A stretch of 64,000 nt of DNA from NCBI GenBank assembly GCA_947567625.1, contig CANONN010000001.1, positions 62,001 through 126,000 on the forward strand, in the 5' to 3' direction. The DNA comes from an uncultured Roseburia sp. (GTDB lineage Bacteria > Bacillota > Clostridia > Lachnospirales > Lachnospiraceae). The translations under genes were made by a program, and so were the position numbers. The notes below the pieces were generated by a model. That model was not told where the DNA came from and ran no database searches. It saw only the letters and a list, made by a program, of their open reading frames with translations. Of this stretch, positions 17,512 through 25,235 are shown in pieces; the first letter of the stretch is position 1; every line of letters starts with the position of its first letter.

Positions 17512-18035
17512 ATAGTCTTCTCCTCCTTTACAAAGATTCCTTTGATATGATTATAAATTGCCTCCAACTCAAAAATAATCATAGCAAAACCCGCGAGCGG
17601 CACCGGAAAATACATCCAGAACTTAGACAGCCACGGCATACTGACATAGCTTGCTTTCGCGCCAAGTCCGGTCGCATACTGTAATCCGACCACTACCATA
17701 ACAATCGCCAGGATAAACACACAGATATCCGCAAGGATATCTAAAAACTTGATCAATCCTTTCGGCAGATAGCGGTCGAGCGCCGTCATACGGATATGCG
17801 CGCCCCTGCGGATGGCAAGAGCAGCCGAGAGCACCGCCATATAGGACATCAGCGTCAGCACTACTTCCTCGCTCCAAGCCGGATCGGGAACAAAAGATAC
17901 ATAACGTCCGATAACGGCCATTGTCGTAATTGCAATATCCGCAATCAAAAGTATTTTACATACAAAGAGAACGATTTTATATGTAATATCGTACGCCGGC
18001 TTTATTTTATCGACAGTCTCAAAAAATTTGGACAT
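17508..18035 (-). CDS. dctQ: TRAP transporter small permease subunit DctQ
   Basis: The 175-aa protein has four membrane helices and the DctQ pattern PDPAWSEEVVLTLMSYMAVL followed by AALAIRRGAHIRMTAL. It bridges the receptor to DctM. AAGGAGG lies 9 nt before the ATG. A terminator-like hairpin lies between it and dctP, which would allow the receptor gene to be expressed above the permease genes. Confidence 0.92.
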   Translation of the reverse strand: MSKFFETVDKIKPAYDITYKIVLFVCKILLIADIAITTMAVIGRYVSFVPDPAWSEEVVLTLMSYMAVLSAALAIRRGAHIRMTALDRYLPKGLIKFLDILADICVFILAIVMVVVGLQYATGLGAKASYVSMPWLSKFWMYFPVPLAGFAMIIFELEAIYNHIKGIFVKEEKTI

Positions 18036-18063
18036 CTTCTCTACCTCCTTCTATTTTTTAAGG

Positions 18064-18105
18064 TAAAAAAGGGTACAGAGGGAGTGAGTTCGCTCTGTAC
18101 CCAAA
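18064..18105 (-). terminator. Hairpin with T-run between dctP and dctQ
   Basis: On the minus strand GGGTACAGAG pairs with CTCTGTACCC around a ~12-nt loop and is followed by TTTTTT. It lies inside the operon, 35 bp after the dctP stop, and probably causes partial termination so that the binding protein outnumbers the membrane subunits. Confidence 0.8.
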
Positions 18106-18138
18106 ACACACTGCAAGATGTTGCTTATTGGTGTGATT

Positions 18139-19251
18139 TTACTGCATATCTACGATCTGCTGATATAAGTCTTCCTGACCTTTGATATTCTCTTCGATAA
18201 CAGGTTTTACAGCCTCCTGCCACGGTGCCATATCGGTAACTTCCACAACATTACAGCCATCTGCCTTTAACTGGTCAAGCACTTCCTTCTCTGCGCTCTC
18301 GGAAATCTCACGGTTGTATGCAGATGCGATCTCGCCTGCCTGCATCAGGATATCCTGCTGCTCTGCTGTCAGAGAATTCCAAGCGTCGTCAGTGATGATA
18401 ACCTGAATCGCGCCCAATGTATGTGCATCTAAGATCAGGTTGTTTGCCACTTCCGGAAATGCGTTGGATTTGTAGTTTGCAATCGGCTGCTCTGCGCCGT
18501 CAACCACACCCGTCTGCAATGCGGAATACAGCTCGCCGAACGCCACTACCGTCGGGTTTGCGCCAAGTCCCTCAACAAGACCGTTCATAACCGGGTCGTT
18601 AGAAACGCGAAGTTTCATGCCTGCCAGATCTTCGATGCCGGAAACCGGATCAACCGTAAAGAAATGACGGAAACCTTCTTCTCCGTAGAAAAGACCTCTC
18701 ACACCGCTGCCGTTCTCGGACGGCTCAAGCAAGAACTCGTCTGCCAGATCAGAGGTGGCAAAGTTCCAGAAATGCTCACGGCTCACAAACGTGTATGGAA
18801 GCGAGAGAAGCATAGACTTCTGTCCGCCGTAGCTTGTAAGGGCAAATGCAGAGATACGCGACATCTGGATCGTACCGCCGCCGCCGAGCATGGTGTCAAG
18901 TACATCGTTCTCGGAACCGAGCACGCCGCTGGCCTGCACATCAATGATAATAGAACCGCCGGACAACTCCTCCACGGTCTCTTTAAACTTTGTCGCCGTC
19001 TGCCCTACGATGGTATCCAACGGATTTACCTCGGCATAAACTAATGTCACGGCATCACCCGCCGGAGCCGGTGCATCATTTGCATCGTCATTTGCGTCAT
19101 TTGTGTCATTTGCGTCGTTGTTGGCGTCCGCCTGATTGTTCTGCGCGTCGTTATTGGCGTTGGTATCCGGCTCTTTCACACCGCATGCCGCCATAGACGC
19201 CACCATTGCTGCACATAATAAAGCTGATATTACTTTCTTTTTCATTTTCAA
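18139..19251 (-). CDS. dctP: TRAP transporter substrate-binding lipoprotein DctP
   Basis: The 370-aa product begins with a lipoprotein signal (lipobox MAAC, Cys22) followed by a low-complexity Asn/Asp/Ala linker (about 28-66). The mature domain shows DctP features: AEVNPLDTIVGQTATKFKET, SGVLGSENDVLDTMLGGGG, GMKLRVSNDPVMNGLVEGLG with the conserved Arg, and LQTGVVDGAEQPIANY. It binds the substrate outside the cell and delivers it to DctQ/DctM. AAGGAGGG precedes the ATG. It is the first gene of the TRAP unit. Confidence 0.93.
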   Translation of the reverse strand: MKMKKKVISALLCAAMVASMAACGVKEPDTNANNDAQNNQADANNDANDTNDANDDANDAPAPAGDAVTLVYAEVNPLDTIVGQTATKFKETVEELSGGSIIIDVQASGVLGSENDVLDTMLGGGGTIQMSRISAFALTSYGGQKSMLLSLPYTFVSREHFWNFATSDLADEFLLEPSENGSGVRGLFYGEEGFRHFFTVDPVSGIEDLAGMKLRVSNDPVMNGLVEGLGANPTVVAFGELYSALQTGVVDGAEQPIANYKSNAFPEVANNLILDAHTLGAIQVIITDDAWNSLTAEQQDILMQAGEIASAYNREISESAEKEVLDQLKADGCNVVEVTDMAPWQEAVKPVIEENIKGQEDLYQQIVDMQ

Positions 19252-19286
19252 ACCCTCCTTGTTCCTGTGATAACATTTTATGTCTC

Positions 19287-19319
19287 AATGAACTTTACAA
19301 TATCATTATAAAGTTCATT
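19287..19319. promoter_or_regulatory. Inverted repeat over a -10-like box upstream of dctP
   Basis: An 11-bp perfect inverted repeat (AATGAACTTTA and TAAAGTTCATT) with an 11-bp spacer lies 36-68 bp before the dctP start. On the minus strand a TATAAT (19305-19310) overlaps it. It is a candidate operator for the regulator of the TRAP genes or for another repressor. I see no good -35 box. Confidence 0.5.
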
Positions 19320-19368
19320 ATGCACAAAAGATACAAGACATTTTTTAGATTATTAGTACAATTTTAAC

Positions 19369-20061
19369 CTATGGGCCTTGCAAAATGACCGCTCCGTAAA
19401 TATAATCCTGAATCAGCTCCGTCACTTCCTCTTTCACACCCGCCTGCTCACAAAACTTATAAAAGTAAAGCAGAAAATTGTCGCGCAGGTAATTCGCTAT
19501 CATCTGGTTGCGCTGCTCATTTTCCAGCTCCCCCAGCGCCTCTTTCGGCCCGTGCAGCAGATAATAGGCGAGTGCAAAAAATTCCGGCGCCTGCCACCCC
19601 ATGGCGTCTGCAAAAACCGCCCGCAGGTTTTCGAGCTCACTGCGCAGCATCAGAAGCGCCCCGGGCTGCCGCAGGCTGTCGCGCGAGATGCTCTCCATAT
19701 AGCTGCGCGTGGAAATAAAATCCGCATCATCCTCCCGCAGCAAGCACACATGCGTGACCTGGTGCAGATCTCTCGTAAACTGAGCGATATTTCTAACAAT
19801 CTCCTCCTCGCCGCACAGCCCCATCCCCTCTAACAGGCGCTCGATCGTCCGGTTCGCGCGCTCTAAGCTGGCATACGCTTTCTGGTAACCGCTGTTTAGT
19901 CTGGCTCCTTCCTCTATGGCTTCCTGCAGTTCCTTTACGTTTTTATTGGCAGAGGTCTTGTCCATTCCCGCGTCCATCAGCCGCTTCTTTAAGCTTTTTA
20001 TGCTGTTTCTCAGCTCGTTCGCCCTCTTTTTTTCCTCTGATTTTTCTCCAAAGATCGCCAC
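19369..20061 (-). CDS. Hypothetical coiled-coil protein (230 aa)
   Basis: The GTG start at 20061 has AAAGGAGG with 7-nt spacing. The first ~100 residues are highly charged and helical (EEKKRANELRNSIKSLKKRL and following), compatible with a coiled coil. The rest is helical with aromatic residues near the end (NYLRDNFLLYFYKFCEQAG). There is no signal peptide or membrane segment. I do not recognise a family. It is transcribed away from the gene at 20332 and stands alone between that gene and the TRAP operon. Confidence 0.65.
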   Translation of the reverse strand: MAIFGEKSEEKKRANELRNSIKSLKKRLMDAGMDKTSANKNVKELQEAIEEGARLNSGYQKAYASLERANRTIERLLEGMGLCGEEEIVRNIAQFTRDLHQVTHVCLLREDDADFISTRSYMESISRDSLRQPGALLMLRSELENLRAVFADAMGWQAPEFFALAYYLLHGPKEALGELENEQRNQMIANYLRDNFLLYFYKFCEQAGVKEEVTELIQDYIYGAVILQGP

Positions 20062-20213
20062 CCGCCTGCCTCCTTTCGTCTGCTGCCCTTTCCGCCGCGG
20101 CTATCACGGCTCACCGCGGCTTTTTCATAATCATCTCATTCACACTACTGCGTTGCTTTTATTTTACATGAACTTCGCCTGCCTGTCATTTTATTTTTTA
20201 CTTTTACCTAATC

Positions 20214-20240
20214 TTTACATTCACGTGAACTTCATGTAAA
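20214..20240. promoter_or_regulatory. Inverted repeat TTTACAT / ATGTAAA in the divergent gap
   Basis: TTTACAT (20214-20220) and ATGTAAA (20234-20240) bracket TCACGTGAACTTC. A related sequence, TTTACATGAACTTC, lies 50 bp to the left at 20163-20176. The repeated half-site TTTACATGAA followed by C or G and TTC suggests paired binding sites between the gene starting at 20332 and the divergent gene at 20061. Confidence 0.4.
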
Positions 20241-20331
20241 ATTACTTTTGCTCCGCCATGACAGGACGGCGCATGACGGAACATGAATGATATCGGCAGA
20301 ATTCTAAGCATTTTTTGGGGGGAGGATTGCG

Positions 20332-20619
20332 ATGATCGGGAGTAAAGATATTTTAAGTTTGAATTTTTATAAGAAAGAACAGTTTACGGGCAGCTACCGC
20401 GGTATGCGCTACTGCATCAAAAAAGTTTCAGAAAACGAAACGGATTTGTTTCGCGTCACGTTCTGGCCCGGCCCATACTGCTATGACGCGACGGACGAGT
20501 CTCGAAAAACCTCCGCCGTGTTTCCGTTTACGGAGGAGGGAAAACAACAGGCAGTCGTTTATCTGAACGAACAGTGGGAATTAAATAAGGAGCTGTTTGC
20601 ACAGTGTGCCTATCGCTAA
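20332..20619 (+). CDS. Conserved hypothetical protein (95 aa)
   Basis: The product begins MIGSKDILSLNFYKKEQFTG, continues SYRGMRYCIKKV and FRVTFWPGPYCYDATDES, and ends with an amphipathic helix. It is small, soluble and lacks a signal peptide. I recognise the type as common in Lachnospiraceae but cannot give a function. GGGGGGAGG lies upstream of the ATG. The strong promoter for the next gene starts 13 bp after its stop. Confidence 0.65.
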   Translation: MIGSKDILSLNFYKKEQFTGSYRGMRYCIKKVSENETDLFRVTFWPGPYCYDATDESRKTSAVFPFTEEGKQQAVVYLNEQWELNKELFAQCAYR

Positions 20620-20631
20620 ACAAAACAAATA

Positions 20632-20660
20632 TTGACGATGCCTGCCATCTTCCCTATAAT
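20632..20660 (+). promoter_or_regulatory. Sigma-A promoter for the cytidylate kinase-like gene
   Basis: TTGACG (20632-20637) and TATAAT (20655-20660) are separated by 17 bp, close to the vegetative consensus. The downstream start codon is 33 bp away. Confidence 0.85.
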
Positions 20661-20692
20661 AGAATTAGAACATCATAAAGGAGGGCTGTACT

Positions 20693-21292
20693 ATGTCAGA
20701 CAAACAATTAATTATCTCAATCGGACGTGAATTCGCCAGCGGAGGACATGAAATCGCGGCTGAGCTGGCCAAACGTTTTTCCCTCCCCCTCTATGATTAC
20801 AATATTATCAGTGAGATTGCAGGCGAAAATCATTCCGATCCTAAGACACTCGAGCGCTACGACGAAGTGCCCAGAAAGCGCGGCATCACCAAGACAGTGC
20901 GCGGCCACAGCAGTTCGATGGCGGAAAATGTAGCGCAGATTCAGTTTGACTTTCTGAAGAACAAAGCGTCATCCGGTGAATCTTTCGTGGTGGTAGGCCG
21001 CTGTTCCGAGGAAATTTTAAAGGAATACGAAGGGCTGATACCGATTTTCATTCTCGCGGACATGGATGTCAAGATCAAGCGCATCGCAGAGTACACCGGC
21101 ATGACAGAGACGGAGGCCGAGGCATTTATCAAAAAACACGGCCGCAAGCGAAGAGCTTACCACAACTACTTCTGCAAATTAAAATGGGCCGACTCGAGAA
21201 ATTACGACATCTGCATCAACAGCAGCCGTCTGGGTATCATAGGCACCACAGACTTTTTGGAAAACTATATCAAAACACGGATTGCCCGTTAG
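20693..21292 (+). CDS. Cytidylate kinase-like family protein
   Basis: The 199-aa P-loop protein starts with IISIGREFASGGHEIAAELA, the modified Walker A loop of the Cytidylate_kin2 family, and has a later strand FVVVGRCSEEIL. It ends with a lid-like region (MTETEAEAFIKKHGRKRRAY) and NYDICINSSRLG. Members are probably nucleotide or nucleoside kinases, but the substrate is not established. AAAGGAGGG precedes the ATG. It has its own promoter and terminator. Confidence 0.87.
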   Translation: MSDKQLIISIGREFASGGHEIAAELAKRFSLPLYDYNIISEIAGENHSDPKTLERYDEVPRKRGITKTVRGHSSSMAENVAQIQFDFLKNKASSGESFVVVGRCSEEILKEYEGLIPIFILADMDVKIKRIAEYTGMTETEAEAFIKKHGRKRRAYHNYFCKLKWADSRNYDICINSSRLGIIGTTDFLENYIKTRIAR

Positions 21293-21327
21293 GCGCGGTT
21301 ATCTTACTGCAAGATTGGTCCGCGTAA

Positions 21328-21389
21328 AAATCCCGGCGAGCGGCAAAATCTGTCTGTTGACAGCCATTGCCGCTCCGCCGGGATTTCTT
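21328..21389 (+). terminator. Intrinsic terminator after the cytidylate kinase-like gene
   Basis: AAATCCCGGCGAGCGGCAA pairs almost perfectly with TTGCCGCTCCGCCGGGATTT and is followed by TTCTTG. Confidence 0.8.
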
Positions 21390-21390
21390 G

Positions 21391-21656
21391 TCGTTCCACT
21401 GTTTGGTGTGCGCAGATTTTATTCCTTGTCGTTTTACTGTTTGATGTAACCAGATTTTATTTCTTGCCGTTTTACTGTTTGACGTACTCAGATTCTATTT
21501 CTTGCCGTTTTACTGTTTCACGTACTCAGATTTTATTTCTTGCCGTTTTACTGTTTCACGTACTCAGATTTCATTTCTTGTCGTTTTACTGTTTGACGTA
21601 CTCAGATTTCATTTCTTGTCGTTCCACTGTTTGGCGTGCGAAGATTTTATTTATGC
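21391..21656. repeat. Minisatellite of seven 38-bp units
   Basis: Seven head-to-tail units of exactly 38 bp, for example TCGTTTTACTGTTTGACGTA followed by CTCAGATTTCATTTCTTG. Copies differ by a few substitutions but never in length. It lies between the terminator and the 3' end of the SGNH-hydrolase gene (stop at 21681). No likely gene runs through it. Confidence 0.92.
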
Positions 21657-21680
21657 TTGGTATATTACATTTAATGACCG

Positions 21681-22577
21681 TTAGCTATTTGACCTGCTTA
21701 ATCTGGAAACCAGCGCCTGCGCGGTCGCCTCGTAATTGTCGCCGGTTCCCGGCGCACTGTCCGTCCCGGTATAGAGACTGTTCAACATAAAGCCGAATAT
21801 GTCCCAGTTTGATTCTTCGTTGTAGTGAATCCCGTCCGTCATCCAATATCCCTTATTCATCAGATAATCATGGCTGTTGATGTACTGAACGCCGCTCACC
21901 GTCTGAAGCCGCTGATTAAAGGAATCAATCGCGCCGTTGCTGTACTCCGGGTCGGATTTTCCCATTGTCGGGTTGACCGACACCAGCTTGAGATTCATCG
22001 TGGCTGCCAGATCGTTATATGTGCTGATATATTTATCTACATTCTCCATATCATTGACACCCAGGGCGCTGACCACCACCCAGTTTTTGATCTCTGTGTG
22101 GTTCTTTTGTATCGCCTCTATCTGTGGCAGCCCGTTCGTTACCATCCAGTCATAACCGATTCCGGGGCAGCAAACCACAAAAAAATTGGGCGTCCCTTCT
22201 ATATTGCAGTCCTCGTTCATCAGATAGATTCTGGAATCTCCCATAAATATGTATCCCGTTTCATACTGATAGGCCGGCATCTGCTCTGCCTCGTAAGGAT
22301 TAGCCCCGGTGTAGGGCGAATACTTGACCGCGCCCTCTCCCTCGGCCACAGTCTCACTCTCCTGCTCTCCCTGCAGCATCTGCGTCATATAGCGGTAGCG
22401 TTCCCCCATCTTTTGGGCAAAGGCGCTCTCTTTGACCCGCTCCACCCTGTCGTATACCGAATCCATGACACCGGCAATCTTCTGCTGGCCTGCTTCACTT
22501 GTCTTAAGCAGTTGCAGCCCCGCGACCACCAGCAAAAATACCACGGAAGTTATCACCGCCCGTTTCATAAACCCCAT
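21681..22577 (-). CDS. SGNH/GDSL-type hydrolase-like membrane-anchored protein
   Basis: The 298-aa product has an N-terminal membrane segment (about 7-24) and a ~75-residue linker. A SGNH-type domain follows with FMGDSRIYLM (block I Ser), ALGVNDMEN (block III Asn) and DGIHYNEES (block V Asp/His). It is therefore likely an extracellular esterase, perhaps acting on acylated cell-wall or capsule sugars. An upstream TTG at 22601 is an alternative start; neither start has a strong ribosome-binding site. Confidence 0.75.
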   Translation of the reverse strand: MGFMKRAVITSVVFLLVVAGLQLLKTSEAGQQKIAGVMDSVYDRVERVKESAFAQKMGERYRYMTQMLQGEQESETVAEGEGAVKYSPYTGANPYEAEQMPAYQYETGYIFMGDSRIYLMNEDCNIEGTPNFFVVCCPGIGYDWMVTNGLPQIEAIQKNHTEIKNWVVVSALGVNDMENVDKYISTYNDLAATMNLKLVSVNPTMGKSDPEYSNGAIDSFNQRLQTVSGVQYINSHDYLMNKGYWMTDGIHYNEESNWDIFGFMLNSLYTGTDSAPGTGDNYEATAQALVSRLSRSNS

Positions 22578-22795
22578 ACTGTTCTCACACTCTTTCTCCA
22601 ATATTCTCTCTATGATTTGTCTTTTCTTTTCATTCTATTATTCTTATATTAAAGTAACAGCTCTTCATGACTATTTTGTGAACACTCTGCAAATTTTTTG
22701 TTAGAACCGCGCAAACATGACAAAAATCATGACGGAAAAATGTATCCTTTTATACTTGCTGCAAGAAATCCTTCCTAATAATGGCGATAAAATGA

Positions 22796-22835
22796 CCGGA
22801 AAAACTGGATTTTCTTAGAAAATCCAGTTCTCCGG
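22796..22835 (-). terminator. Terminator of tRNA-Leu
   Basis: On the minus strand GAACTGGATTTTC pairs with GAAAATCCAGTTTTT within a longer CCGGA/TCCGG frame, and includes the T-run. It lies 13 bp after the tRNA 3' end. Confidence 0.75.
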
Positions 22836-22847
22836 CCATAGCAACAG

Positions 22848-22927
22848 TGCGGGCAACAGGACTTGAACCTGCACGGTCTCCCACTAGAACCTAAATCTAG
22901 CGCGTCTGCCAATTCCGCCATGCCCGC
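22848..22927 (-). tRNA. tRNA-Leu(TAG)
   Basis: The minus strand folds as a complete cloverleaf. The acceptor is GCGGGCA/TGCCCGC, the anticodon arm is CTAGA-TTTAGGT-TCTAG with anticodon TAG, and the T-arm is GCAGG-TTCAAGT-CCTGT. The extra arm (TGGGAGACCGT) fits a class II tRNA. CCA is not encoded. It reads CUN leucine codons. Confidence 0.95.
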
Positions 22928-22999
22928 TGACAAAACACAGTCCGAAAGACCATGTTTTATTATATCCGTATGTATAAAAGATTGCAAGTATTTTCTTCG

Positions 23000-23299
23000 T
23001 CAAGCTTCCGATTCCAGCTTCTGATAGCGCTTCCAGATTTTATTCTCTCCGCAGACATGCTTCGTTCCGTCATCTTCCTTGATGATGTAATCGTTTTCGC
23101 CGATAAAAATGCGCCCTCTTTTTCCCATGACATAAGGACAGACGATCGTGCCGTCCTCCCGTTCCACCTTTACCAGAAAATCCGTCACAATCCATGCCTT
23201 GGTGACAACATCAAACCACGGTTCAAAACCGTCCTCCATTCCTCTGCCGATCTCATATTTTTCCACATCGGCAATCAACTCAACTCTCTTGCATTTCAT
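23000..23299 (-). CDS. Hypothetical protein (99 aa)
   Basis: The ATG at 23299 is preceded by GAGGAGGG with good spacing; a longer frame upstream has no such site. The product (starting MKCKRVELIADVEKYEIGRG) is soluble and ends with a YIIKEDDGTKHVCGENKIWK region. That region vaguely resembles PGDYG-type motifs found in small proteins of unknown function. No neighbouring gene suggests a role. Confidence 0.6.
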   Translation of the reverse strand: MKCKRVELIADVEKYEIGRGMEDGFEPWFDVVTKAWIVTDFLVKVEREDGTIVCPYVMGKRGRIFIGENDYIIKEDDGTKHVCGENKIWKRYQKLESEA

Positions 23300-23409
23300 C
23301 GCACGCCCTCCTCTCTGCCGGTTACGATTCCCTGTGAAGTTTTCCACGAGGTAAGCTTATTATAACACAGTTTCCCATGATATGGTATATTTTTTTACGG
23401 GGCCAAAGC

Positions 23410-23571
23410 GTTTACCTGTAACAGTTCAGCTCAGGACTTTGCACTCGCTGCAAAGTCCGTAAGAACGCGTATATCTAGCCAAGCGGGAATCCGGATCTTT
23501 GTCGAAGACAAACTTTAAATGAGCCGGATTCCATAACTATGAAGCCGAAGGCGGAATCGTTACGTTTACCT
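23410..23571. mobile_element. IS66-type MITE, copy 2, with 8-bp target duplication
   Basis: The element is 23418-23563 (146 bp), GTAACAGTTCAGC to GGCGGAATCGTTAC, flanked by the perfect 8-bp repeat GTTTACCT (23410-23417 and 23564-23571). It is in the same orientation and nearly the same sequence as copy 1. It lies in the 3' end of the gene at 23537-23881 and supplies that gene's last codons and stop. Confidence 0.88.
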
Positions 23572-23881
23572 CCCACGGGTGCTGTTCGCTCATGCCCCAT
23601 GCGAGCAACTCCTGCATCTGACTGTCATACGCTCCGGCAGGCACATACTTTAAGAGAATCTCTTTCAGATAGGACGTCCTCTCATCCCCGGCAACCGCCT
23701 GCTCTTTTCGCGCGCCAAGAAAATCTTTCAATTCATCGGGCCTGATATCCTCTGGAATCGTAAATCCGCAGAGTCCGGCAAGCAGGCCCGCCCCGTAGTA
23801 GTATTCATACAAGCCGGTTATGACCGACTTTTGCATATTGCATTTGATGATCACGCTCTGGCGTGCGATTGACGTTACCAA
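23537..23881 (-). CDS. Hypothetical protein behind spoVAB, C-terminus rewritten by a MITE
   Basis: A 114-aa frame begins 15 bp after spoVAB, apparently at a TTG with a GAGGGAACAGGGAA stretch upstream; an internal ATG at 23836 has no ribosome-binding site. The product is soluble with an acidic centre (YLKEILLKYVPAGAYDSQMQ). I do not recognise a family. The last eight codons (VTIPPSAS and TAG) come from MITE copy 2. Removing the element and one target copy restores a continuous frame ending EVNALAP and TAA, so the original protein ended four residues past the insertion point. Confidence 0.6.
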   Translation of the reverse strand: MVTSIARQSVIIKCNMQKSVITGLYEYYYGAGLLAGLCGFTIPEDIRPDELKDFLGARKEQAVAGDERTSYLKEILLKYVPAGAYDSQMQELLAWGMSEQHPWEVNVTIPPSAS

Positions 23882-23896
23882 TTCCCTGTTCCCTCT

Positions 23897-24325
23897 CTAC
23901 GACACATCCATGCTGTTGATAAAGTAATAGGCCGAGCCGAGCGCCTTGCCCAGAGCCATACCGTACAAAACCCACGCGAGCCCGATCTTGACCTTAAATC
24001 GGCGGAACATAATCGGAAATGTGTTGAGGATCTCCGCCAGCGCAACGGAAATACAGCCCACAAAAATACCTGCGGAAATGCCAAACAGCGCCAGAATCAC
24101 GGAACCAAACGGCAATTGAAACTGCAAAAACACGGAATACAGATTGCCAATGATTCCCCCTAATATGATAGCATTTTCAAACCACAGCATATGATTCGCT
24201 CCATGGCACTTGGCCGCCATGCGGGGCGTGATGCCAATGACCATCAGAAAAGCGAATGTCCCGGCAGAGACGGCGCTTCCAAACATCAGACCCAGCACCG
24301 CCAGCAGAATATGACTACTTAACAT
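23897..24325 (-). CDS. spoVAB: Stage V sporulation protein AB
   Basis: The 142-aa membrane protein has four to five helices and matches SpoVAB: SHILLAVLGLMFGSAVSAGT, FAFLMVIGITPRMA, FENAIILGGIIGNLYSVFLQ. SpoVA proteins form the inner-membrane channel that moves dipicolinic acid into and out of the spore. It overlaps spoVAA by 11 bp. Only the AA-AB pair is here; the AC-AD-AE genes must be elsewhere. Confidence 0.88.
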   Translation of the reverse strand: MLSSHILLAVLGLMFGSAVSAGTFAFLMVIGITPRMAAKCHGANHMLWFENAIILGGIIGNLYSVFLQFQLPFGSVILALFGISAGIFVGCISVALAEILNTFPIMFRRFKVKIGLAWVLYGMALGKALGSAYYFINSMDVS

Positions 24326-24965
24326 CGATACTGTGCCCCTTTCTCCCCGCGTTTTCTATGAACGTAGTATCCACGTCCTGTTCATATTTGCGCATCTGCA
24401 CTTGAAGCGGGGTGGGGTCCGGCGTGATCTTTTTCCTGCCGATATGGTTAAAAAATACGGTGATTCCGATAGCAAGTCCTATACTGTAGCAGATTTCCAG
24501 CTCGCCCACTCCGTCCGGCGCGCTTCCGAGCGCCTGCGTATAGAGCTTTTCAAACACGTCCGTGATGCCGATATCGTTGTTAAACGCCATAATCGTAAAC
24601 GCCGCGCCAAAAAACGTAATCACACACAGCAGCGCCACGAGCGGATACTCCCACCAGTTGGTCTTTGCGGCATTGGGATCAAACTCCAGCACAAAATCGC
24701 TCTCTCCCTCGTTGACCACCAAAACGGCCGGATAGTCTTCATGAATCAGCTCCACAATTTTTAAGACCGAAAACGCGACCTGCTGCTTTTTGGGCTTCTT
24801 ATCGCCCATCCCGTCCGCAAACGAATAGATCTTTTTCTGTTTCAGCTGACGGACGGCGGCGGCATCGCTGCTCTCCATCGTCGCCACATCCTCCAGGGTC
24901 ACATGCCGTTCTTTCACCAGAACGTTTTGCGGTATCTTTATATAGATAATTTCCTGCTGTCCCAT
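24315..24965 (-). CDS. spoVAA: Stage V sporulation protein AA
   Basis: The start at 24965 (MGQQEIIYIKIPQNVLVK) has AAGGG a few bases upstream. The 216-aa protein has a soluble N-terminal half (VTLEDVATMESSDAAAVRQL typical of the family). Two membrane helices follow (YPLVALLCVITFFGAAFTIM and YSIGLAIGITVFFNHIG), with the signature NDIGITDVF between them. It works with SpoVAB in dipicolinate transport during sporulation. Confidence 0.88.
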   Translation of the reverse strand: MGQQEIIYIKIPQNVLVKERHVTLEDVATMESSDAAAVRQLKQKKIYSFADGMGDKKPKKQQVAFSVLKIVELIHEDYPAVLVVNEGESDFVLEFDPNAAKTNWWEYPLVALLCVITFFGAAFTIMAFNNDIGITDVFEKLYTQALGSAPDGVGELEICYSIGLAIGITVFFNHIGRKKITPDPTPLQVQMRKYEQDVDTTFIENAGRKGHSIDVK

Positions 24966-25138
24966 ATGCCCTTCACACATCCCTTCTGTCTGTTTATGCC
25001 GTCCACACAGTGTTTTACCAGCGTAGCCTCCTTTGGCGCCGCATTGGACTTTTGATACTTCATCCAAATGAAAACACCCAGCACAACCATCAGAATGACA
25101 ACGCCGATCAAACATGCACGATATTTTTTCTCACTCAT
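24938..25138 (-). CDS. Small membrane protein upstream of spoVAA
   Basis: A 66-aa frame with AGGAAGGGCAGG before the ATG encodes one membrane helix (ACLIGVVILMVVLGVFIWMK) and a polar tail. It overlaps the spoVAA start by 28 bp, which would couple translation. Its position suggests the first gene of the spoVAA-spoVAB unit. The family is not recognised and the gene might be spurious. Confidence 0.5.
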   Translation of the reverse strand: MSEKKYRACLIGVVILMVVLGVFIWMKYQKSNAAPKEATLVKHCVDGINRQKGCVKGIWDSRKLSI

Positions 25139-25235
25139 ACCTGCCCTTCCTTTCTCAAAAATTGCTAAAGGTAGTATGAGGACAAAAGGGCTTTTCTATA
25201 CCAAAAAGCATATGTTTTTCACAATTTGCGCCAGG

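Noticed and set aside
21391-21656. CRISPR array or small repetitive membrane protein gene
   Set aside because: The 38-bp units are direct tandem copies with no variable spacers. Open frames across them are only a by-product of the repeat and have no ribosome-binding site.
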